Assembly (NCBI GenBank): GCA_017533545.1
Contig: JAFXHW010000104.1
Span: 1 to 8,472, forward strand
Direction of reading: 5' to 3'
From: Clostridia bacterium
GTDB lineage: Bacteria > Bacillota_A > Clostridia > Oscillospirales > CAG-272
Length of the DNA: 8,472 nt
Numbering within the stretch: position 1 is the first letter of the stretch; every line of letters begins with the position of its first letter. The position numbers were made by a program, and so were the translations under genes. Positions 1 through 5,082 of this stretch are shown in pieces. Under the pieces are notes generated by a model. That model was given only the letters and a program-made list of their open reading frames with translations, did no database searches and had not been told where the DNA came from.

Positions 1-2
1 AG

Positions 3-56
3 ACCACCGAGGAGGAGACCACCGAGGAGGAGACTACTGAGGAAGAGACCACTGAG
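3..56 (+). repeat. 15-bp tandem repeat encoding TTEEE
   Basis: Three full 15-bp units (3-17, 18-32, 33-47) and a partial fourth (48-56) encode TTEEE. The first two units are identical; the third differs only at synonymous third positions. The array probably extends left beyond the window edge, and it may vary in copy number between strains. Confidence 0.85.
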
Positions 57-377
57 GTATACGTTCCCAACAACACCCCCTATCAGCCCCAGTACAACTA
101 TCCCGAAAATCCCGGCGAAGTAGTAGAGATCGAGGACGTTGACGTTCCGCGCGACAGCGCTCCCGAAGTTGAAGAAGTAGAAGAGGTTGAAGAGGTTGAA
201 GAGGTTGAGGAAGTAGAAGAAGTCGAAGAGTTCGAAGAGATCGAGGACGAAGAGGTTCCGCTCTCCGACGTTCCCCAGACAGGCTCTGCATCCCTCATCT
301 TCCTTGCAATGGCAGTAGCATCTGCGATCGGCCTTATCGGAGTAAATGCAACCAAGCAGGAAAAGAAAAACAGATAA
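3..377 (+). CDS. C-terminal end of a cell-wall-anchored surface protein (5' partial)
   Basis: The frame is open from the left edge to TAA at 375-377, giving the last 124 residues; the start lies outside the window. Visible residues begin with three and a half TTEEE repeats (1-18), then a Pro/Asn/Tyr-rich stretch (about 21-38), a second acidic run of seven VEE triplets (56-76), and a sorting signal. That signal is VPQTG (90-94), a hydrophobic segment (about 96-114) and a basic tail KQEKKNR (118-124). This order is the classic sortase substrate layout: cleavage between T and G, membrane-retained helix, positive stop-transfer tail. The acidic repeats probably form an extended stalk through the peptidoglycan. 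The class B sortase directly downstream is the obvious partner. The function of the missing N-terminal part (adhesin, enzyme or other) cannot be told from here. Confidence in the anchoring role is high. Confidence 0.88.
   Translation, partial: TTEEETTEEETTEEETTEVYVPNNTPYQPQYNYPENPGEVVEIEDVDVPRDSAPEVEEVEEVEEVEEVEEVEEVEEFEEIEDEEVPLSDVPQTGSASLIFLAMAVASAIGLIGVNATKQEKKNR
168..230 (+). repeat. 9-bp repeat encoding seven VEE triplets
   Basis: Seven consecutive Val-Glu-Glu triplets, followed by FEE and IED. Codons vary (gtt/gta/gtc, gaa/gag) while the amino acids do not, which suggests an older array kept for its protein product rather than a fresh slippage expansion. Confidence 0.8.
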
Positions 378-393
378 ACTATATAAAATGAGA

Positions 394-421
394 AAAAATC
401 GGAGAGCGATCTCCGATTTTT
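394..421 (+). terminator. Rho-independent terminator after the surface protein gene
   Basis: A 12-bp stem (394-405 with 410-421) closes on a GCGA loop, a GNRA tetraloop, and its 3' arm ends in a run of T. It begins 16 bases after the stop codon and separates the surface protein transcript from the sortase promoter. Confidence 0.85.
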
Positions 422-468
422 ATTTTGAAGAAAATTTTCAAAAAGTAACCCACAATGTTACCCTTTTG

Positions 469-477
469 TGGTATAAT
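469..477 (+). promoter_or_regulatory. Extended -10 promoter for the sortase gene
   Basis: TGGTATAAT at 469-477 matches the extended -10 form TGN-TATAAT. No good -35 box is seen 16-18 bases upstream, as expected for an extended -10 promoter. An imperfect inverted repeat GTAAC (445-449) / GTTAC (457-461) lies just upstream and could be a regulator site, but it is short. Transcription would start near 484, leaving a leader of about 25 bases. Confidence 0.6.
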
Positions 478-508
478 ATAAAAAATGAAACCGTATGCGA
501 GGTAAAAA

Positions 509-1402
509 ATGCAGAAAACAAGAAAAATAGTCACAATTCTGCTCGTCATCACTCTGATGATCGGAGTGGGCGGCCTTGCTTTTTTTGCCGTTACAAGGAG
601 CGTTTCTCAAAATGCTCATGATAATGCACTCGACGTCGCGGGTATTGCTCCGCTGATAACGTCTCAGCCCGAGGACACCTCTTACGATGCTGTCACCGAA
701 GAATTTACTGAAGAAATAACCGAAAGAGCGGAGGAATCTATTCCCGAAGAAACCGAAAAAGCGCCCGAAGAACTGACAGCTGCTCTTTTAGACGATACAA
801 GTGCCATATCTCTTGCAAAGGTCGATCTCGATGCTATGCAAAAGCTCAACGGCGACGTCATCGGCTGGATCCTTATCCCCGACACGTCGGTTTCCCATCC
901 GCTTTTGCAGGGCAGAAGTAACACCTATTATCTCCGCCAGACGTGGGAGAAAACGTGGAATCTGGCAGGATCGATCTTCCTTGACTCAACTCTCGATCCT
1001 ACCTTTGACAATTTCAATACCATCATCTACGGCCACAATATGCGTGACGGCACCATGTTCAGCCATCTGCTCAATTTTTCCGATGAGCAATATTTAAACG
1101 ATCACAAATACCTCTATCTGCTCAGCGAAAAGGGCGTGCATAAATATGAGGTGTTTGCCGTCTACACGGCACATATAAGGGACGAGATATACGGCATCGG
1201 CAGCTTTTCGGACAAGCGCAAGCAGTCGCTTATAGATTTTGCGCTTGAAAAATCGGAGATAGATACAGCTGTCGTTCCCACCGTTGACGACCGTATCGTC
1301 ACGCTCTCCACCTGCACGGTGGTAAGCCATCCCGAATACCGATGGATAGTACAGTACGTCGAGCGCGATTTTTTGCCGAGTGAGGCTTTTGATCTCGAGT
1401 AA
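509..1402 (+). CDS. srtB: Class B sortase
   Basis: A membrane-anchored cysteine transpeptidase of 297 residues that cuts surface proteins at their sorting motif and joins them to the cell wall. An uncleaved N-terminal anchor (about 7-28) is followed by a Thr/Glu-rich acidic linker (about 57-92) and the catalytic domain (about 103-290). The triad is visible: His176 in IIYGHNMRDGTMF, Cys269 in TLSTC, and Arg278 in the following YRWIV. YGHNM with TLSTC is typical of class B enzymes. The start at 509 has GAGGT at 499-503. The gene sits behind a terminator and has its own promoter, so it is probably transcribed separately from the VPQTG protein upstream, which is its likely substrate. Clostridial class B sortases are known to accept PxTG-type motifs rather than the staphylococcal NPQTN, which fits. 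The pairing itself is inferred from adjacency. The class call is firm; the symbol is by class. Confidence 0.92.
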   Translation: MQKTRKIVTILLVITLMIGVGGLAFFAVTRSVSQNAHDNALDVAGIAPLITSQPEDTSYDAVTEEFTEEITERAEESIPEETEKAPEELTAALLDDTSAISLAKVDLDAMQKLNGDVIGWILIPDTSVSHPLLQGRSNTYYLRQTWEKTWNLAGSIFLDSTLDPTFDNFNTIIYGHNMRDGTMFSHLLNFSDEQYLNDHKYLYLLSEKGVHKYEVFAVYTAHIRDEIYGIGSFSDKRKQSLIDFALEKSEIDTAVVPTVDDRIVTLSTCTVVSHPEYRWIVQYVERDFLPSEAFDLE

Positions 1403-1409
1403 AAATGTG

Positions 1410-1438
1410 TTGACAATGTCGTTTTGCTGCTATATAAT
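1410..1438 (+). promoter_or_regulatory. Consensus vegetative promoter for rubrerythrin
   Basis: TTGACA (1410-1415) and TATAAT (1433-1438) are both perfect, with a 17-bp spacer. Transcription should start near 1445, giving a leader of about 50 bases before the rubrerythrin ATG. Such a strong promoter suggests high expression, perhaps held back by the overlapping palindrome. Confidence 0.9.
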
Positions 1439-1456
1439 ATAATCATCAATTATATA
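1431..1456 (+). promoter_or_regulatory. Candidate operator: 8-bp inverted repeat over the -10 box and start site
   Basis: TATATAAT (1431-1438) and ATTATATA (1449-1456) are perfect inverted repeats separated by 10 bases. They cover the -10 box and the expected start site, where a repressor would block transcription. The AT-rich ATAAT/ATTAT words resemble Fur/PerR-family sites, and PerR is known to control rubrerythrin genes in clostridia. The spacing is not a clean 7-1-7 PerR box, and AT-rich promoters produce such repeats by chance, so this is only a candidate. Confidence 0.4.
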
Positions 1457-1497
1457 CAGACTTTTGAAAAATAAAGATTAATAAAAGGAGAATTACC

Positions 1498-2037
1498 ATG
1501 GCAAACAAATATGCAGGCACTAAAACCGAACAGAACCTTTTGGCCGCTTTCGCAGGCGAATCTCAGGCAAGAAACAAGTATACGTATTTTGCTTCCAAGG
1601 CAAAAAAAGAGGGATATGAGCAGATCGCCGCTCTCTTTTTGAAGACCGCCGACAATGAAAAGGAGCACGCAAAGCTCTGGTTCAAGGAGCTTGAGGGCAT
1701 CGGCAATACCGCTGAAAATCTTCTCGATGCCGCAAACGGCGAAAACTACGAGTGGACCGATATGTACGACGGCTTTGCAAAGACCGCCGACGAAGAAGGC
1801 TTTGGCGATCTTGCAGAGAAATTCCGTCTTGTAGCCGCTATCGAAAAGCGTCACGAGGAAAGATACCGCGCACTGCTTTCCAACGTTGAGGCACAGGAAG
1901 TATTTAAAAAGAGCGAGGTCAAGGTTTGGGAATGCCGCAACTGCGGACACATCGTTGTCGGCACCGAATCTCCCTTCATCTGCCCCACCTGCGCACATCC
2001 CCAGAGCTATTTTGAGATCTGCGAAAACAATTATTAA
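1498..2037 (+). CDS. rbr: Rubrerythrin (peroxide reductase)
   Basis: A cytoplasmic non-haem iron protein of 179 residues that reduces hydrogen peroxide to water in anaerobes. The N-terminal four-helix domain (about 1-135) carries the di-iron site: Glu21 in FAGESQA, Glu54 and His57 in NEKEH, and the second ExxH pair Glu115/His118 in IEKRH, with Glu82/Glu85 as candidates for further carboxylate ligands. The C-terminal rubredoxin-like domain (about 142-179) has the iron-binding pairs Cys146-x2-Cys149 and Cys162-x2-Cys165. Domain order and length are those of classical rubrerythrin. The start is fixed by AAAGGAG at 1484-1490, seven bases before the ATG. It has its own strong promoter and ends in a terminator, so it is mainly monocistronic, although copA follows closely. 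Electrons would come from a rubredoxin or NADH oxidoreductase not present here. Confidence 0.96.
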   Translation: MANKYAGTKTEQNLLAAFAGESQARNKYTYFASKAKKEGYEQIAALFLKTADNEKEHAKLWFKELEGIGNTAENLLDAANGENYEWTDMYDGFAKTADEEGFGDLAEKFRLVAAIEKRHEERYRALLSNVEAQEVFKKSEVKVWECRNCGHIVVGTESPFICPTCAHPQSYFEICENNY

Positions 2038-2052
2038 TTATCGATAAAACAT

Positions 2053-2078
2053 AAAAAGCTGAACTTGTTCAGCTTTTT
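2053..2078 (+). terminator. Rho-independent terminator after rubrerythrin
   Basis: A 12-bp perfect inverted repeat (2053-2064 and 2067-2078) whose 3' arm ends in five T. It begins 15 bases past the rubrerythrin stop and ends only 23 bases before copA. Some read-through may feed copA, since no promoter fits between them. Confidence 0.85.
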
Positions 2079-2080
2079 AT

Positions 2081-2098
2081 CTTTCGCGCCGAAAGAGG
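2081..2098 (+). promoter_or_regulatory. Short hairpin touching the copA ribosome binding site
   Basis: CTTTCG (2081-2086) and CGAAAG (2090-2095) form a 6-bp hairpin with a 3-base loop. The Shine-Dalgarno AGAGG (2094-2098) overlaps its 3' end by two bases. The hairpin could weaken copA initiation. The stem is short and a role is unproven. Confidence 0.35.
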
Positions 2099-2101
2099 TG
2101 A

Positions 2102-3979
2102 GTGAAAATAAGACAGTATAACGTAAGCGGCATGAGCTGTGCGGCCTGCTCGGCGAGAGTGGAAAAGGCGGTCAGCGCACTCGACGGAGTGGACAGCTGT
2201 GCGGTCAATCTGCTGACAGGCTCGATGACGGTCGAGGGAAGTGCCGGAGATGGCGAGATAATATCAGCCGTCGAAAAGGCGGGATACGGAGCATCGCCAA
2301 AGGGCAAGGATGCGAAAAAAGCAAAGGCAAATGACGAAAACGAGCTTGAAGCGAAGAGCAAAAACGAGATCGCTTCGATAAAGAAACGCCTTTTGTCATC
2401 GGTCGTTTTTCTCTTGCTTTTGATGTATCTTTCGATGGGACCGATGCTTTCATTGCCAAAGCCCTCCTTTTTGAGCGAAAACCCGCTCGCCGATGCGCTC
2501 TGCCAGATGATGCTGGCGGCCGCGGTCATGATCATCAACGGCAAGTTTTTCACCGTCGGCATAAAGGGGCTTTTGCACGCATCGCCCAATATGGACACCC
2601 TCGTCGCACTCGGCTCGGGCGCATCCTTTATATACAGCGTGTGCGCCGTATTTTTTATGAGCGACGCTTATGTCAAGGGCGATTTTGCTATGGCAATGAG
2701 CTATCACCACGATCTGTGGTTTGAATCTGCCGCCATGATACTCACCCTTATCACCGTCGGCAAGCTGCTCGAGGCTATATCGAAGGGCAAAACGACGAGC
2801 GCGATAAGCTCGCTGATAAAGCTTTCGCCCAAAAGCGCGGTCATATTGCGCGATGGCGAGGAGATCACGGTAGCGATCGACGAGGTCAAGGTCGGTGACC
2901 TTTTCGTCGTCCGCCCGGGACAGAGCATACCCGTCGACGGAAAGATAATCGAGGGTCATTCGGCAATAGACGAATCGGCGCTGAGCGGAGAGAGCGTACC
3001 CGTTGACAAGAGTGTCGGGGACAGCGTTTCGGCCGCTACGATAAATCAGAACGGACATCTTGTCTGCCGTGCCGAGCGCGTCGGCGAGGACACCACCCTT
3101 TCACAGATAATCAAAATGGTGAGCGATGCGTCGTCGGGCAAGGCGCCCATCGCGCGCATTGCAGATAAGGTTTCGGGAGTGTTCGTACCCGCGGTAATGG
3201 CGATCGCCGCCGTTACGGCAATAGTCTGGTTATCTCTCGGTCAGACGGTACCGTTTGCGCTCGCAAGAGCGGTGTCGGTGCTTGTTATAAGCTGTCCCTG
3301 CGCGCTCGGACTCGCAACTCCCGTCGCTATCATGGTGGGAAGCGGTGTTGGCGCAAAGCGCGGAATTTTATTTAAGACGGCAACTGCACTTGAAAATGCG
3401 GGAAAGTGCGACATCGTGCTGCTCGACAAGACGGGCACGATCACCAAGGGCAAGCCTGCACTTACCGATATCCACGCTTTCGGCGGCGAGAGCGAGCTTT
3501 TGAAGATCGCATATTCGCTCGAAAGCAAAAGTGAGCATCCTTTGTCCTATGCCATTGTAAGCTATTGCGAAGAAAAATCGGTCGAAAAATGCGACGTTGA
3601 CGATTTTATCGCCATCGCGGGCAACGGACTTTCGGGCGTGTTGGATGGCGAGAGAGTATATGCCGGCTCGCAAAGCTTTATTAAAACGGTCGCCGAAATC
3701 GACGAAAAAGCATCCGATGAGGCGTCAAAGTACGCCGCCGAGGGCAAAACACCCATCTTTTTTGCAAAAGAGGGCACTCTTATCGGCCTTGCCGCTCTGT
3801 CCGACACGGTAAAAGAGGACAGCGCCGATGCGGTCGACACGATGAAGAAAATGGGACTTCGCGTTGTCATGCTGACGGGCGACAACGAAAAAACAGCCGC
3901 GGCGATCGCAAAAAAAGTAGGTATTGACGAAATTTTCGCCTCCCTTCTGCCTTCGGATAAGGAAAGGATCGTTCGCTAA
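2102..3979 (+). CDS. copA: Cu(I)-exporting P1B-type ATPase, N-terminal part up to an internal stop
   Basis: A copper efflux pump of the inner membrane, here ending at residue 625 where about 740-750 residues would be expected for the pump alone. Order: HMA copper-binding domain (about 5-65, CxxC at Cys13/Cys16), a Lys/Glu-rich linker, four membrane helices (about 97-225), the actuator domain with SGES (295-298), two helices with the Cu(I)-type CPC motif (Cys398-Pro-Cys400), the phosphorylated Asp442 in DKTGT, HP at 479-480 and TGD at 592-594. The TAA at 3977-3979 falls inside the P-domain, before GDGIND and the last two helices; these follow in the same frame after 3980. Every motif on both sides is intact, so this is a single lesion, a sequencing error, or a tolerated stop. 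The start is a GTG behind AGAGG at 2094-2098; the spacing is short, and no upstream alternative exists. No promoter or CsoR/CopY site was found. Confidence 0.88.
   Translation: MKIRQYNVSGMSCAACSARVEKAVSALDGVDSCAVNLLTGSMTVEGSAGDGEIISAVEKAGYGASPKGKDAKKAKANDENELEAKSKNEIASIKKRLLSSVVFLLLLMYLSMGPMLSLPKPSFLSENPLADALCQMMLAAAVMIINGKFFTVGIKGLLHASPNMDTLVALGSGASFIYSVCAVFFMSDAYVKGDFAMAMSYHHDLWFESAAMILTLITVGKLLEAISKGKTTSAISSLIKLSPKSAVILRDGEEITVAIDEVKVGDLFVVRPGQSIPVDGKIIEGHSAIDESALSGESVPVDKSVGDSVSAATINQNGHLVCRAERVGEDTTLSQIIKMVSDASSGKAPIARIADKVSGVFVPAVMAIAAVTAIVWLSLGQTVPFALARAVSVLVISCPCALGLATPVAIMVGSGVGAKRGILFKTATALENAGKCDIVLLDKTGTITKGKPALTDIHAFGGESELLKIAYSLESKSEHPLSYAIVSYCEEKSVEKCDVDDFIAIAGNGLSGVLDGERVYAGSQSFIKTVAEIDEKASDEASKYAAEGKTPIFFAKEGTLIGLAALSDTVKEDSADAVDTMKKMGLRVVMLTGDNEKTAAAIAKKVGIDEIFASLLPSDKERIVR
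3977..3979 (+). other. In-frame TAA interrupting copA
   Basis: The codon sits between LPSDKERIVR and MQKQGKVAMVGDGIND. In intact relatives the corresponding stretch is continuous with one residue at this place, so TAA replaces one sense codon, for example GAA or AAA changed by one base. No base is inserted or lost: the frame before and after is the same. Confidence 0.85.
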
Positions 3980-4579
3980 ATGCAAAAGCAGGGCAAGGTC
4001 GCAATGGTGGGCGACGGAATCAACGATTCGCCCGCGCTTACGCGCGCTGACACGGGAATTTCGGTTGCGGCAGGCACCGATATTGCCGAATCGGCCTCCG
4101 ACGTTGTGCTGATGAACAGCCGACTTTCCGACGTTCCCGCGCTGATAAAGCTTAGCCGTTCGACAAGGAAAAATATAAAGGAAAACCTCTTTTGGGCATT
4201 TTTCTACAACGTCGTCTGTATTCCGCTCGCCGCGGGCGCTTTTGTAAGCCTTCTCGGTTGGGAACTCAGTCCCATGATCGGCGCTTTGGCGATGAGCCTT
4301 TCATCTTTCTGCGTTGTAAGCAATGCGCTGAGGTTGAATTTTGTAAATCTGAATGTAAAGAAAAAGGAGAAAAAGATCATGAAAAAGACTGTAAAGATTG
4401 AGGGCATGATGTGCCCCCACTGCTCGGGACGCGTTGAAAAGGCGCTTAAGGAGATAGACGGAGTGATCTCTGCCGAGGCAAGCCACGAAACAAAGAGCGC
4501 AACGATCGAAATGTCGCGCGATATTTCCGATAGCGAGCTGCGTGCTGTAATCGAGGCGCAGGGATATAAGGTAATATAA
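3980..4579 (+). CDS. copA: Cu(I) P1B-type ATPase, C-terminal part fused to an HMA copper-binding domain
   Basis: This 199-residue frame continues copA after the internal stop. It has the P-domain hinge GDGIND (11-16), the last two membrane helices (about 68-90 and 95-116) with YN in FFYNVV and MxxSS in AMSLSSF, both linked to Cu(I) selectivity, and the usual ATPase end NALRLN (115-120). A Lys-rich linker leads to a second HMA domain (about 134-199, Cys145/Cys148 in MCPHC). The ATG at 3980 follows the TAA directly, and AAGGAAAGGA lies at 3959-3968, 11 bases upstream, so separate or re-initiated translation is possible. On its own the fragment lacks the phosphorylation site and cannot pump; it would need to join with the N-terminal part or arise by read-through. 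As far as I recall, C-terminal HMA fusions occur in other clostridial CopA proteins. Confidence 0.85.
   Translation: MQKQGKVAMVGDGINDSPALTRADTGISVAAGTDIAESASDVVLMNSRLSDVPALIKLSRSTRKNIKENLFWAFFYNVVCIPLAAGAFVSLLGWELSPMIGALAMSLSSFCVVSNALRLNFVNLNVKKKEKKIMKKTVKIEGMMCPHCSGRVEKALKEIDGVISAEASHETKSATIEMSRDISDSELRAVIEAQGYKVI
4379..4579 (+). CDS. copZ: Copper chaperone CopZ, nested in frame within the copA 3' end
   Basis: From the ATG at 4379 the frame encodes 66 residues, the length of a free-standing CopZ: one ferredoxin-like HMA fold with the Cu(I) site MCPHC (Cys12/Cys15) and an end YKVI. AAGGAG at 4364-4369 stands nine bases before this ATG, an ideal ribosome binding site and a better one than that of copA itself. 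No stop codon separates it from the ATPase frame, so the same DNA could give both a fused C-terminal domain and a soluble chaperone that carries Cu(I) to the pump. The domain call is firm; independent translation is inferred from the ribosome binding site alone. The alternative is that it exists only as a fused domain. Confidence 0.6.
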   Translation: MKKTVKIEGMMCPHCSGRVEKALKEIDGVISAEASHETKSATIEMSRDISDSELRAVIEAQGYKVI

Positions 4580-4603
4580 AAGGAAATATAAAAGGTGATA
4601 TAA
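4568..4603 (+). repeat. Three 12-bp units repeating the copA/copZ stop region
   Basis: Units 4568-4579, 4580-4591 and 4592-4603 differ from one another at only one or two positions. In the copA frame they read KVI-stop, KEI-stop, KVI-stop, so the natural TAA is followed by two further in-frame TAA codons. It looks like tandem duplication of the last four codons including the stop. Confidence 0.8.
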
Positions 4604-4609
4604 GCCGAA

Positions 4610-4648
4610 AATCGGATTTTGCTTTTTTGCAAAATCCGATTATTTTTT
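4610..4648 (+). terminator. Strong Rho-independent terminator after copA/copZ
   Basis: A 13-bp perfect stem (4610-4622 with 4629-4641) around a 6-T loop, followed by a T-rich tail at 4643-4649. It closes the copper unit just before the feo promoter. Confidence 0.9.
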
Positions 4649-4659
4649 TGAAAAATATC

Positions 4660-4688
4660 TTGACATTGCGAAAAAATATTGGTATAAT
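4660..4688 (+). promoter_or_regulatory. Consensus extended promoter of the feo locus
   Basis: TTGACA (4660-4665), a 17-bp spacer and TATAAT (4683-4688) preceded by TG (4680-4681). All elements are perfect. Transcription should start near 4695, at the edge of the palindrome at 4697-4712. Confidence 0.92.
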
Positions 4689-4696
4689 AACTCACG

Positions 4697-4712
4697 GTTA
4701 GCCTATGCTAAC
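4697..4712 (+). promoter_or_regulatory. Palindromic operator upstream of feoA, DtxR/IdeR-like
   Basis: GTTAGC (4697-4702), CTAT, GCTAAC (4707-4712) lies just at the expected start site, so a bound repressor would block initiation. GGTTAG/CTAAC words are the half-sites of DtxR/IdeR-type iron repressors, though here the half-sites are further apart than in the classical 19-bp box. The same arms with the same 4-base gap recur at 5010-5025. No regulator gene is in the window. Confidence 0.6.
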
Positions 4713-4737
4713 TCGAATTCAAAACGGAGACACATAT

Positions 4738-4950
4738 ATGAATTTGCTTGAAGTTGAGGAAGGAAAAGAATATATCGTAAGCGATATCGTAACGGATGAT
4801 GAGGAGCTGAATTCCTTTTTGTTTTCGCTCGGCTGTTATGCCGGCGAGCCGATAACCGTTATATCGCGCCGCCGCGGCGGATGTGTTGTTTCCATCAAGG
4901 ATGGCAGATACAACATCGACAACCAACTTGCAGAGGCTATCATAGTCTGA
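4738..4950 (+). CDS. feoA: Ferrous iron transport protein A
   Basis: A small cytoplasmic SH3-like protein of 70 residues, normal for FeoA, that supports the FeoB ferrous iron transporter. Recognisable elements are the N-terminal LLEVEEGKEY strand, the core LGCYAGEPITVISRR (about 32-46) and the end LAEAIIV, which is the typical FeoA ending. The start at 4738 is set by GGAG at 4726-4729. An in-frame ATG further upstream at 4705 lies within the operator and lacks a ribosome site, so it is rejected. It is first in the feo locus, with 132 bases to feoB. That gap is unusually wide for feo genes and contains its own palindrome. Confidence 0.9.
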   Translation: MNLLEVEEGKEYIVSDIVTDDEELNSFLFSLGCYAGEPITVISRRRGGCVVSIKDGRYNIDNQLAEAIIV

Positions 4951-4956
4951 TAAAGG

Positions 4957-4976
4957 ATCGAGGACTATCCTCGGAC
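4957..4976 (+). promoter_or_regulatory. Small hairpin just after feoA
   Basis: CGAGGA (4959-4964) and TCCTCG (4968-4973) form a 6-bp stem with a 3-base loop. The nearest T-run (4994-4999) is about 20 bases further on, too far for a standard terminator. It could cause weak attenuation, or stabilise the 3' end between feoA and feoB. Confidence 0.35.
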
Positions 4977-5006
4977 AGCGTTTTGCAGGTTGATTTTTTA
5001 GCACTT

Positions 5007-5028
5007 TCGGTTAGCCGAGGCTAACCGA
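5007..5028 (+). promoter_or_regulatory. Perfect palindromic operator upstream of feoB, DtxR/IdeR-like
   Basis: A 22-bp element with 10-bp perfect arms (5007-5016 and 5019-5028) about a GA centre. Its core GGTTAGC-N4-GCTAACC matches the site before feoA in arms and spacing. As RNA it would also form a hairpin, but the lack of a T-run and the match to the feoA site favour DNA binding. Confidence 0.65.
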
Positions 5029-5049
5029 TAAAAATAAGCAGTATATAAT
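5021..5049 (+). promoter_or_regulatory. Possible second promoter for feoB
   Basis: TATAAT at 5044-5049 is a perfect -10 box. The hexamer 17 bases upstream, CTAACC (5021-5026), matches only three of six -35 positions and lies inside the palindrome. If used, feoB would have its own promoter with the operator covering its -35 region. Confidence 0.4.
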
Positions 5050-5082
5050 TCCGAAACGGATTTCAATAAACAGGAGGACTCC

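Noticed and set aside
98..355. Ser/Thr-rich open frame on the - strand opposite the VEE repeats
   Set aside because: It is low-complexity sequence created by reading the acidic repeat backwards.
485..505. Six-codon leader peptide (ATG AAA CCG TAT GCG AGG TAA) before the sortase
   Set aside because: It begins at the expected transcription start, has no ribosome site, and shows no regulatory codon run.
1450..1998. A 182-codon open frame on the - strand opposite rubrerythrin
   Set aside because: It is fully antisense to a well-supported gene, with no recognisable protein and no start signals.
4705..4737. Longer feoA start at the ATG at 4705
   Set aside because: That ATG is inside the palindromic operator just after the promoter and has no ribosome site; the ATG at 4738 has GGAG and gives the normal FeoA length.
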